DNA of 10,917 bases from positions 1 through 10,917 of the forward strand of contig CALLJT010000008.1 in assembly GCA_938050265.1 (NCBI GenBank). Reading direction: 5' to 3'. Source of the stretch: Candidatus Saccharimonadia bacterium (GTDB taxonomy: Bacteria > Patescibacteriota > Saccharimonadia > Saccharimonadales > SZUA-47). How positions within the stretch are numbered: the stretch's first letter is position 1; each line of letters opens with the position of its first letter. Below, in pieces: positions 1 to 6,134 of the stretch. The translations under genes were made by a program, and so were the position numbers. The notes under the pieces were generated by a model. The model did not search any database, was not told the origin of the DNA, and saw nothing but the letters and a program-made list of their open reading frames with translations.

Positions 1-444
1 CGCGTGCATCAAAAAATCAAAGAAGGCAGCAAAGAGCGTATTCAGGTGTTCGAAGGTCTCGTTATCCGAGTTCGCAACCGAAACAGTAGTACTGCATCTA
101 TCCTTGTCCGTCGTTCGACCGGTGTTGTAGGTGTAGAAAAAGGCTATCTATTGCACAGTCCGCTTGTAACAAAAGTAGAAATTACAAAACGTGGAAAAGT
201 CCGACGAAACTACCTAACCTACATGCGAGATCTGAGCGGTAAAGCGACACGACTCAGCGGCGTTGCGTTTGACAAAGAAGCTATCAATAATGTTATCGAC
301 GAAGAGGCAGAAAAAGCCGAAGCTGAAGCGAAAGCTGCAACAGAAGCAGAAGCAGCAAAAAAAGCTGAAGCTGCTGCCGCTGAACAAGCTGAACTTGAAG
401 CCAAGCAAAAAGCAGTCGAACAAAACCACGAAGCTGCAAAATAG
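1..444 (+). CDS. rplS: 50S ribosomal protein L19 (5' partial) with Ala/Glu/Lys-rich C-terminal tail
   Basis: L19 is a large-subunit protein that sits near the interface with the 30S subunit. The frame is open from base 1, so the true start lies upstream. The first visible residues (RVHQKIKEGSKERIQ) match the segment following the GDTV-type beginning of L19. Family signatures seen are the VFEGLVI strand, the HSPLV segment, the KRGKVRR basic stretch and the YLRERTGKAAR-like stretch, here YMRDLSGKATRL. The ordinary L19 fold ends near visible residue 86. It is followed by about 60 extra residues made almost only of Ala, Glu and Lys, which should form a long charged helix. The stop is TAG. yraN follows after 15 nt and is probably co-transcribed. 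The family call is very secure; the function of the tail is unknown. Confidence 0.96.
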   Translation, partial: RVHQKIKEGSKERIQVFEGLVIRVRNRNSSTASILVRRSTGVVGVEKGYLLHSPLVTKVEITKRGKVRRNYLTYMRDLSGKATRLSGVAFDKEAINNVIDEEAEKAEAEAKAATEAEAAKKAEAAAAEQAELEAKQKAVEQNHEAAK

Positions 445-459
445 GGCACCGATTCATCT

Positions 460-795
460 ATGAGCACAGTAGGCGTCGGTCGTGAGGCCGAAGATGCTGT
501 AGCTGCTCATCTGAGTGGCGTAGGACACGAGATAGTTGAGCAAAACTGGCGCTCACGCTGGTGTGAAATAGACGTTATTAGTCGCTATAAAGGGTGTGTG
601 TACTTCACTGAAGTAAAATACCGTTCGTCGAGTAGGCACGGAAGTGGCTATGACTATGTCACATCCAAAAAACTCAAGCAGATGCGGTTTGCAGCAGAGT
701 TTTGGCTACACAATTCAGGCTGGACGGGTGAATGCCAGCTTCAGGCGGCAGCAGTCACACCGACTGGCGTAGAAGGCATCGTGCCCTTATACTGA
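460..795 (+). CDS. yraN: YraN / UPF0102 family nuclease-fold protein
   Basis: This 111-residue protein has the usual length and layout of UPF0102, a small family with a restriction-endonuclease-like (PD-(D/E)xK) fold. Visible motifs are the N-terminal VGREAEDAVAAHL helix, the QNWRSR strand and the acidic core CEIDVI (D38), followed by FTEVKYR (E51, K53). D38, E51 and K53 match the predicted catalytic triad of the fold. One oddity is that the normally invariant Gly of the GEID motif is Cys35 here. The biochemical role of the family is not settled; a role in DNA processing is inferred. It starts 15 nt after rplS with only a weak purine run (AGGG at 443-446) upstream, so translation may depend on rplS. 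It ends in TGA and converges on the aminopeptidase gene. The YraN/rplS neighbourhood is common in bacteria. Confidence 0.88.
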   Translation: MSTVGVGREAEDAVAAHLSGVGHEIVEQNWRSRWCEIDVISRYKGCVYFTEVKYRSSSRHGSGYDYVTSKKLKQMRFAAEFWLHNSGWTGECQLQAAAVTPTGVEGIVPLY

Positions 796-874
796 CCCTC
801 TGATGGTGTGTGTCTCTTTTCATGGAAAATTGTAGTCTAGCCTTGAGCGGGACTGTATATCTGGTGCTGAGGCA
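796..874. other. convergent intergenic gap, no clear terminator
   Basis: Seventy-nine bases separate the stop codons of yraN (+) and the M1 aminopeptidase (-). I see only a 4-bp hairpin, GTGC-TGAG-GCAC (864-875), which overlaps the last bases of the aminopeptidase stop. There is no run of T after a stable stem on either strand. Transcription from both sides may therefore run into the opposite gene or stop by another mechanism. Confidence 0.5.
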
Positions 875-3457
875 CTAGGAGTGGTTTTTGAACCATTCAA
901 GTGTGGTTTGGGCGTCGCGTTTTCTCCAAGCGGATGCAGTTTCAATTATCTCAACACCTTGGTTGTATGACCGCTGGAGCATTGGCTCCATGACAGTGCC
1001 AAAAAACTCTTGGTATTCTTGGAGGCGTGTTTCATCTGAGAACGTGCGGGCCGTATAGATAGGGAACCGCGCGAAACTAAGCTCTGTGCCCATAGTGTCT
1101 TTCAGCCAGCTCCAATTGTCACGCATCCATTTCCAGGTGCGCATGCGAGAATGTCTGTTCATGAGACTGTAAGCGATCCAGTACATTGCATCTTGGATTT
1201 TGACAGCATCAGACTGGATGAGTTGTAGGACTCGTTCATGTAGCTCTGGTTGTTCAAACGAAGTCAGTGCACCGCACAGGGCTAGTCGCTCGTCCGCAGT
1301 TGTTGTTGCGGCGTGAAGCGCGAGTAATTGCTCGAACTCAAGCGTGCCACCCGTGCGAGCGACCGTGGAATACACGACACCACGTAAATCCGGATCAATT
1401 TTTCCGCCTGTTGTGTCGCGGTTTTTGTATAGCTGCTGCAGTTTCGACACGGTGTCTTGGTGTTCTGCGCCTGCTGCCATACTTACGATGATTGGACGCA
1501 GCAGTGTGTCGAGATGCGTATCACTGTCTTTTGCGGTTATCCCGATGCGTGTAAGCTGTGGCTTCACGAGCTGCTGGATATACGGCTGCATTGCGTGTCT
1601 GAGCGCCATATCTTGGTTGTCTTTTGACAATACCGCGCGAATTGATCCAAGTGAACTGACTATGATCTCCCATACTGGCAGGGTGCTTTCACTGCTGTAG
1701 CTGCTGAGCAGGTCGAGGTACTCAGTCGTCGGCTGGAACCCCGCTTTTGTTACAGCGAATCCATCTGCAAGCAGTCCCATGCGGTCGATATCTGATAGCT
1801 CACCTGACGCTATGGCTTGTTTTTGAAGTGTCTGCATTTCAGGACTGTAGTCAACCCGGTAAAATCCGGTTTGGTTCATATTGATTTTTACCACTTGTTT
1901 TTTTGGGTCTATGAGTGGTATGTTTGTCGTGCGTTTTGTTGCAATCTGTTCGCTCAGATTGTCGGCCAGTAGCGGTACAGGCCACAGAGCGTCGTCTTTG
2001 CGCGCATCTGAGCTGGGGTTGCTCACAAATCGCTGCTGCGTGATCGACAAGTGGTCGTCTTTGACGTGTGCACTGACGATAGGGTAGCCAGAAAACGACG
2101 TCCAGGCGTGCATAAAAGACGTTACCGGCCGACCTGATACGTCTTCAAGCGCTTGCCACAGGTCTGCTGTTACGGTGTTTTTGTACGCGTGTTTTTTGAG
2201 ATAATGCCGCAAGCCGTCGCGGAACATATCTGCACCGAGGTAGTCGTTGAGCATATGTATGACGCTCGCCCCTTTTTGATAGCTGATGATATCGAAAATT
2301 GATCGGATTTCGTCAGGGTGTTTGACTGGTACTTCAACCGGGTGCGTATGTTCAAGCGCGTCCATGCGCAATGCTGGCTGCTGATCATCAACCGCAAACT
2401 GTGTCCATAGTTTCCACTCAGGGTGCAGTGCGTGTACTGCGACGTACTCCATCCAGCTGGCGAATCCTTCATTGAGCCATAGATCAGTCCACCACTTCAT
2501 AGTCACAAGATTACCAAACCACTGATGTGTCAGCTCATGCGCAACTACTATGGCGACGTATTGTTTTGTGCCGAGCGAGGTGTCTTCGTCTACGAGTAGT
2601 GTTTGTTCTCTGAATGTGAGCAGTCCCCAGTTTTCCATCGCACCGCTGGCGAAATCAGGCAGAGCTACGAAATCACATTTCTCAAGAGGGAACGGGATAT
2701 CGTAGTACTTTTCATAGAAATCCATGTGCACGCACGCTTCTTTTAACGCGAACGCAGTATTAGCTACTTGGTCACGAGTAGCCCAACAGCGTATGGCGAC
2801 GCCGCTTTTTGAGGTGGACTCTTTGCTGTGGAGCTCTCCTGTCACAAACGCAAACAGATAGGTGCTCATTTCTGGCGTAACGTTGAATGTGGTCGTTGTG
2901 GTACCGGCTGTGTCATCGGTAGATGCTGACTGAGGCAGTGTGTTGCTGAGTGCGACTTCTCGAGCAGCATGCGTCAGATGTAGTTGGAATGTCGCTTTTG
3001 CTTCGGGTTCGTCGATACAAGGGAATGCGTCTCTAGCATGGTGGCTTTCGAACTGGGTTGCTATCAGTTTTTTCTGCTCGCCGTCTTCAGTAAAGTAGCA
3101 GGGGTAGATGCCGTCCATGTTGTCAGTTATGGTGCCAGAAAACTCGACAGTGATTGTGTACTCGCCAGGAAACAGCTTTTGGTCTGTGTGGAGTCGTAGT
3201 TCGTCATACGCTGCGTGCGATACCGTTCGAGTTACGTCGATATCTGTAGTGACGCCTTTTTTATCAGTGTGCGTGATCGTTGCAGTACCGATCTTCAATG
3301 CTTTTTGGTGTAGTGTTATGCGCTGCGCTGGTCTGCCGACTTTTTTGCCTTGTATGGTGACGCTACCGCTAAACTGTGTTTTGTCGTCGGAGAGTGCTAT
3401 CTGCACGTCATAGTGCTGTGGCCTAAATTGAGAGAATAATCTACGTACTGATTTCAT
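875..3457 (-). CDS. M1-family zinc aminopeptidase (gluzincin)
   Basis: This 860-residue cytosolic enzyme should remove N-terminal amino acids from peptides, completing protein breakdown or using imported peptides. Numbered from the chosen start, it shows the M1 exopeptidase motif GAMEN (272-276), the zinc site HELTH (307-311) with the third ligand E330 in NEGFA (HExxH-x18-E), and the likely catalytic Tyr393 in SYQKGA. An ERAP1-like alpha-helical C-terminal region fills roughly residues 500-860. No signal peptide or membrane segment is visible. The frame is open to an ATG at 3490, which would add 11 residues, but that ATG overlaps the probable -35. The ATG at 3457 directly follows a -10 element and begins MKSVRRLFSQFRPQHYDV, as M1 N-termini normally look. 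The stop is TAG. The exact substrate range cannot be read from the sequence. Confidence 0.95.
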   Translation of the reverse strand: MKSVRRLFSQFRPQHYDVQIALSDDKTQFSGSVTIQGKKVGRPAQRITLHQKALKIGTATITHTDKKGVTTDIDVTRTVSHAAYDELRLHTDQKLFPGEYTITVEFSGTITDNMDGIYPCYFTEDGEQKKLIATQFESHHARDAFPCIDEPEAKATFQLHLTHAAREVALSNTLPQSASTDDTAGTTTTTFNVTPEMSTYLFAFVTGELHSKESTSKSGVAIRCWATRDQVANTAFALKEACVHMDFYEKYYDIPFPLEKCDFVALPDFASGAMENWGLLTFREQTLLVDEDTSLGTKQYVAIVVAHELTHQWFGNLVTMKWWTDLWLNEGFASWMEYVAVHALHPEWKLWTQFAVDDQQPALRMDALEHTHPVEVPVKHPDEIRSIFDIISYQKGASVIHMLNDYLGADMFRDGLRHYLKKHAYKNTVTADLWQALEDVSGRPVTSFMHAWTSFSGYPIVSAHVKDDHLSITQQRFVSNPSSDARKDDALWPVPLLADNLSEQIATKRTTNIPLIDPKKQVVKINMNQTGFYRVDYSPEMQTLQKQAIASGELSDIDRMGLLADGFAVTKAGFQPTTEYLDLLSSYSSESTLPVWEIIVSSLGSIRAVLSKDNQDMALRHAMQPYIQQLVKPQLTRIGITAKDSDTHLDTLLRPIIVSMAAGAEHQDTVSKLQQLYKNRDTTGGKIDPDLRGVVYSTVARTGGTLEFEQLLALHAATTTADERLALCGALTSFEQPELHERVLQLIQSDAVKIQDAMYWIAYSLMNRHSRMRTWKWMRDNWSWLKDTMGTELSFARFPIYTARTFSDETRLQEYQEFFGTVMEPMLQRSYNQGVEIIETASAWRKRDAQTTLEWFKNHS

Positions 3458-3463
3458 AAGTCT

Positions 3464-3495
3464 ATAGTATATAGTACCGCCATACGCCATGACAG
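3464..3495 (-). promoter_or_regulatory. promoter of the M1 aminopeptidase, -10 adjoining the start codon
   Basis: Read on the minus strand, a CTGTCA -35 (3490-3495) is followed after 18 bp by TATACT (3466-3471). Overlapping TACTAT copies at 3471-3476 and 3464-3469 give alternatives. Only 6-8 nt separate the -10 from the ATG at 3457, and no Shine-Dalgarno is present, so the transcript should begin at or very near the start codon. Confidence 0.6.
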
Positions 3496-3564
3496 CGTTT
3501 TCCTATTTTCAGTCTACTATGCGTTACGAATATGAGTGGCGCTATGTCAGAAGGGCAGTGAGGC

Positions 3565-3593
3565 TTGTCACCGCTGCACCGTGCCTGTACAAT
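3565..3593 (+). promoter_or_regulatory. promoter of the exported-protein gene, leaderless arrangement
   Basis: TTGTCA (3565-3570), a 17-bp spacer and TACAAT (3588-3593) form a good sigma-70-type promoter. The ATG at 3601 lies 7 nt past the -10, with no ribosome-binding site between them. The frame is technically open back to a TTG at 3565, but that TTG is the first part of the -35 box, so it is not a credible start. Confidence 0.72.
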
Positions 3594-3600
3594 AGCGGTT

Positions 3601-4629
3601 ATGTATATAAAGGTGTCAGTGGTGCGTACGATCGTGGCTATTGTGGCGGTCATGTTGTTGGGCAGCTCAGTAGCTGGTGCTCATCATACCGCCGACACAG
3701 ACCATCCGTATCTGAGGGTATATGGCAACTCTGCCGTAGCCGGCGGCGGGTTCGCAAGCGCATCATGCGACGCTGACCCAGCTGACGCCACTATAACGGC
3801 GTTTGGCGAAAGCAATAACGAAACAGACAACGCTACACCCGCCAACTACGTGGGTTCAGCTTCTGAGCTCGCGACTCTGTCTGAAGGGCAGATATCTGGG
3901 TTCGCAACCGGTAACCGGTCTAATGCGCGTACGGTACTGCATGAACTCGCGTTTGCCAATAATGTCTTGTCTACGTTGTCGAAGCCGCGCAACCCAGACG
4001 TGGGCGGCGGGTATGGTGAGCAACTCTGTGCTGCTGATTTCCCGACGGCCTCTTCAGGTAGCTGTCCGGGTGTGACAGGCTTTCCAACAAATCTGAGCGG
4101 CACAGTGAACACTGGGTGTTTCGCGCAGCTGTACACCCCAGGCGATGTCACGATTACAGGTGACATCACAACGGCGTCAAACAACTGGAACGTCGATGAT
4201 GTGCCACTACTACAGGTGTATGCAGGAGGCGACATATACATAGACGATGCGGTAGAGACAATCACAGGCATGTTTCACGCAGCTGGTACGATTCATACGT
4301 GCACAAATGGTACTAATACATATGACTTCCGAGCATCGAATCCGTCGTTAGACGCAACAAAAGCAGCGTATATCAACTCAAGCCAGTGCGGTACAAACAA
4401 TCTCAGAGTCTACGGTGGTCTTGTAGGTTCGGATGCTCAGTTCTACCGCTTCAATGGTGACGTTTCTGACGATGCCGGAACACTTGAACCGTTTACTGAC
4501 GGATCTATTGCAGAGTCAATCATATTCACCCCAGAAGTCTATCTTGCATACCTCGCAAGCGGCGCTACCTCTCAGACCGCCACTGGTGGAACGATAGATG
4601 CAATCAGGGTACTGCCGCCAGTATTCTAG
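3601..4629 (+). CDS. exported protein of unknown function, beta-repeat-like, six cysteines
   Basis: I do not recognise a named family. The 342-residue product begins with a classic Sec signal peptide: K4 and R9, a hydrophobic core at about 11-21, then the AxA site A25-G26-A27, with cleavage predicted before HHTAD. The mature part is rich in Gly, Ala, Thr, Ser and Asn, low in Lys, and has six Cys that could form disulfides outside the cell. Alternating hydrophobic strands such as GDVTITGDI, VYAGGDIYI and MFHAAGTIHTC resemble the turns of a beta-helix or polymer-forming surface fold. The motif LRVYG occurs twice, near residues 38-42 and 268-272, suggesting a repeated module. No sortase motif or C-terminal membrane anchor is visible, so it is probably secreted or loosely attached to the envelope. 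It is flanked by its own promoter and by nusA, with no functional link apparent. The stop is TAG. Confidence 0.8.
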   Translation: MYIKVSVVRTIVAIVAVMLLGSSVAGAHHTADTDHPYLRVYGNSAVAGGGFASASCDADPADATITAFGESNNETDNATPANYVGSASELATLSEGQISGFATGNRSNARTVLHELAFANNVLSTLSKPRNPDVGGGYGEQLCAADFPTASSGSCPGVTGFPTNLSGTVNTGCFAQLYTPGDVTITGDITTASNNWNVDDVPLLQVYAGGDIYIDDAVETITGMFHAAGTIHTCTNGTNTYDFRASNPSLDATKAAYINSSQCGTNNLRVYGGLVGSDAQFYRFNGDVSDDAGTLEPFTDGSIAESIIFTPEVYLAYLASGATSQTATGGTIDAIRVLPPVF

Positions 4630-4658
4630 ACGAATAGCCTCCTGTTGGTTAACTTGCT

Positions 4659-4688
4659 TTGACCACAGAACGTCTGATGTGCTACTAT
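4659..4688 (+). promoter_or_regulatory. nusA promoter (extended -10)
   Basis: TTGACC (4659-4664), an 18-bp spacer and TACTAT (4683-4688) preceded by TG at 4680-4681 form an extended -10 promoter. Transcription should start near 4694-4696, leaving a leader of roughly 55 nt before the GTG start of nusA. Confidence 0.75.
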
Positions 4689-4699
4689 AGCGGTAGTTG

Positions 4700-4726
4700 A
4701 TCCGGCCGAGTATGGTCGGATTTTTT
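4700..4726 (+). terminator. intrinsic terminator / probable attenuator in the nusA leader
   Basis: An 8-bp stem, ATCCGGCC (4700-4707) with GGTCGGAT (4714-4721) including one G-U pair, has a 6-nt loop (GAGTAT). It is followed directly by a run of T to 4726. This is the standard shape of an intrinsic terminator. It lies downstream of the nusA promoter and upstream of the nusA start, so it would cut the nusA transcript to about 32 nt. It would also stop read-through from the exported-protein gene, which has no other visible terminator. NusA is a pausing and termination factor that controls its own synthesis in other bacteria, so autoregulation is a natural inference. Confidence 0.7.
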
Positions 4727-4731
4727 AAATC

Positions 4732-4739
4732 AGAAAGGA
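4732..4739 (+). promoter_or_regulatory. ribosome binding site of nusA
   Basis: AGAAAGGA ends 10 nt before the GTG at 4750 and supports that start. It is one of the few recognisable Shine-Dalgarno-like sequences in the window and contrasts with the four genes whose starts lie next to a -10 box. Confidence 0.6.
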
Positions 4740-4749
4740 CACACTTCCC

Positions 4750-6006
4750 GTGGAACTTGAAGTAAAACAGCTGATAGCAGCAATGCGTCTCATAGCAGAA
4801 GAAAAAAACCTCCCAGAGGACACCGTACAAGAAATAGTCGAACAGGCACTTGCCGCCGCGTATAAGCGTGACTATGGCGACCGCGAGCAAGAAGTTCGTG
4901 TCGCTGTGAACACCTCGTCAGGCGGACTCGATGTCTACGTTGAAAAAGAAGTAGTTGAGTCTGTAGCAGATGAAAACTTTGAGATTTCGCTTGTTGACGC
5001 CAAGAAAAACAAAAAAGACGCAAAACTAGGTGACATGGTAGAGCACTACACGACGGTAGAGACATTTGGTCGAGTAGCAGCACAAACAGCTAAGCAGGTG
5101 ATCATGCAGCGCCTCAGAGAAGCAGAGCGAGAAGTCGTGATGGCTGAGTACGAAGATCGTATCGGTGAGCTGGTCAACGGTATCGTTTCACGGGTTGAAT
5201 CACGTATCGTTCGAATCGAAGTCGGCAAAGCACAAGGTATTATGCCAGCAAGCGAACAGAGCGCCGCGGAGCGCTACTACCCAGGCCAGAGAGTAAAAGT
5301 GTATCTCAAAGACATCGAAAAAGGCTTCCGTGGCCCGCAGCTTATTCTGAGCCGTGGTTCTATCGAGCTTGTCCGTCGTCTTTTAGAAGCCGAAGTACCA
5401 GAGATGGAAGGTGGCGCTGTAGAGATGAAAGAGATTGCTCGTGAAGCCGGTGTGCGAACGAAACTAGCCGTAGCATCTTCAGTACAGGGCGTTGATCCAG
5501 TCGGCACATTCGTCGGCGGTCACGGTACGCGTGTGAACGCAGTCGTGAACGAAATCGGTGACCAGGAGAAAATCGACATCGTCGTATGGGACGAAAACCC
5601 AGAAGTGTTTATAGCGAGCGCGCTGAGCCCGACAAAAGTCACGAAAGTCACCATCGACGAAGAAGAGAAGCGAGCACAAGTACTTGTGCCGGAAGACCAA
5701 TTGAGTGTAGCCATTGGCCGCGGTGGGCAGAATGTCCGCCTCGCAAGCAAACTGACAGGGTATGAAATAGATATTTCTGCCGATAAAACAAGCGACGGAG
5801 ACGACGCACCAGAGGAGACCATGCAAAAACCATCAAACAACTCACACGAACCACGTAAGACCACTGACTCACAAAAGCCAGCCCACACACCAGCGAAGGC
5901 TGATCCGACACCAGGCACAGTCGACCAGGGCAAGAAGCCGAAACTCAAGCGTAAAAGCGAACTTGAAAACGAGCTGCTTTCTGCAATAGACGAACACGGC
6001 GCGTAA
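4750..6006 (+). CDS. nusA: transcription termination/antitermination factor NusA
   Basis: NusA binds RNA polymerase and nascent RNA and modulates pausing, intrinsic termination and antitermination. The 418-residue protein shows the N-terminal polymerase-binding domain (about 1-125, with the helix EIVEQALAAAYKRDYG), an S1 domain (about 131-205, GELVNGIVSRVESRIVRIEVG) and two KH domains. The KH GxxG loops are at G256-G259 (GGHG) and G323-G326 (GRGG). There is no E. coli-type acidic repeat region. Instead, residues from about 345 form a disordered tail rich in Pro, Lys, Thr, Ser and Asp, which ends in a basic patch (KKPKLKRK) and a short acidic helix. The start is GTG, set by the AGAAAGGA site. 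Unusually, rimP is not upstream and infB is not downstream: clpC follows after 128 nt. A promoter and terminator hairpin precede it. The stop is TAA. Confidence 0.97.
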   Translation: MELEVKQLIAAMRLIAEEKNLPEDTVQEIVEQALAAAYKRDYGDREQEVRVAVNTSSGGLDVYVEKEVVESVADENFEISLVDAKKNKKDAKLGDMVEHYTTVETFGRVAAQTAKQVIMQRLREAEREVVMAEYEDRIGELVNGIVSRVESRIVRIEVGKAQGIMPASEQSAAERYYPGQRVKVYLKDIEKGFRGPQLILSRGSIELVRRLLEAEVPEMEGGAVEMKEIAREAGVRTKLAVASSVQGVDPVGTFVGGHGTRVNAVVNEIGDQEKIDIVVWDENPEVFIASALSPTKVTKVTIDEEEKRAQVLVPEDQLSVAIGRGGQNVRLASKLTGYEIDISADKTSDGDDAPEETMQKPSNNSHEPRKTTDSQKPAHTPAKADPTPGTVDQGKKPKLKRKSELENELLSAIDEHGA

Positions 6007-6030
6007 GACGACTGACAGCAGGTGCTTTTG

Positions 6031-6057
6031 TTGGCACTCTATATTGACGAGTGCCAA
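6031..6057 (+). promoter_or_regulatory. CIRCE operator (HrcA binding site)
   Basis: TTGGCACTC (6031-6039), nine bases, then GAGTGCCAA (6049-6057) form a perfect 9-9-9 inverted repeat. It differs from the consensus TTAGCACTC-N9-GAGTGCTAA by one symmetric base in each arm. CIRCE is the operator for HrcA, the heat-shock repressor that works with GroEL. Here it overlaps the -35 box of the clpC promoter, so bound HrcA should block RNA polymerase. hrcA itself is not in the window. Confidence 0.93.
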
Positions 6058-6073
6058 CACTGACATGTATACT
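6044..6073 (+). promoter_or_regulatory. clpC promoter overlapping CIRCE
   Basis: TTGACG (6044-6049), an 18-bp spacer and TATACT (6068-6073) form a strong housekeeping-type promoter. The -35 box lies in the CIRCE spacer and the first base of its right arm. Transcription should start near 6080, giving a leader of about 55 nt. Confidence 0.8.
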
Positions 6074-6102
6074 AGGGATGGAATGAAAAACTAGTTAATG
6101 TA

Positions 6103-6122
6103 TTGCAGAGAAGCGTCTGCAA
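6103..6122 (+). promoter_or_regulatory. hairpin in the clpC 5' leader
   Basis: TTGCAGA (6103-6109) and TCTGCAA (6116-6122) form a perfect 7-bp stem with a GAAGCG loop. The stem ends at the edge of the weak Shine-Dalgarno AAAGTGAG (6121-6128), so it could affect ribosome access or mRNA stability. It has no U tract and is not a terminator. Confidence 0.45.
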
Positions 6123-6134
6123 AGTGAGTACACT

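Noticed and set aside
793..840. TGA read as glycine (code 25) extending yraN
   Set aside because: It would add only 15 residues with no family match, and no long gene in the window has an internal TGA, so the standard code is adequate.
1267..3413. Several 70-118 codon frames on the + strand opposite the aminopeptidase
   Set aside because: They lie entirely antisense to a conserved gene, have no recognisable domain and no promoter or ribosome site; they are products of codon bias on the other strand.
3458..3490. Upstream ATG (3490, minus strand) as the start of the M1 aminopeptidase
   Set aside because: It would encode 11 extra residues directly from the promoter sequence; the ATG overlaps the -35 box, while the ATG at 3457 follows the -10 and gives a normal M1 N-terminus.
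3565..3600. TTG at 3565 as the start of the exported protein
   Set aside because: The TTG is part of the TTGTCA -35 box and the extra residues would precede an otherwise complete signal peptide that starts at ATG 3601.
3846..4271. 141-codon minus-strand frame opposite the exported-protein gene
   Set aside because: The + strand frame has a signal peptide, a promoter and a sensible stop; the minus frame has none of these and its composition looks like a shadow.
6007..6030. Terminator between nusA and clpC
   Set aside because: Only AGCA-GG-TGCT is present, with a loop too small to fold, and CIRCE is not followed by a T run.
6129..6134. TACACT immediately before the clpC ATG as a leaderless -10
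   Set aside because: It directly abuts the ATG, so transcription would start inside the gene; the CIRCE-linked promoter upstream is far better.
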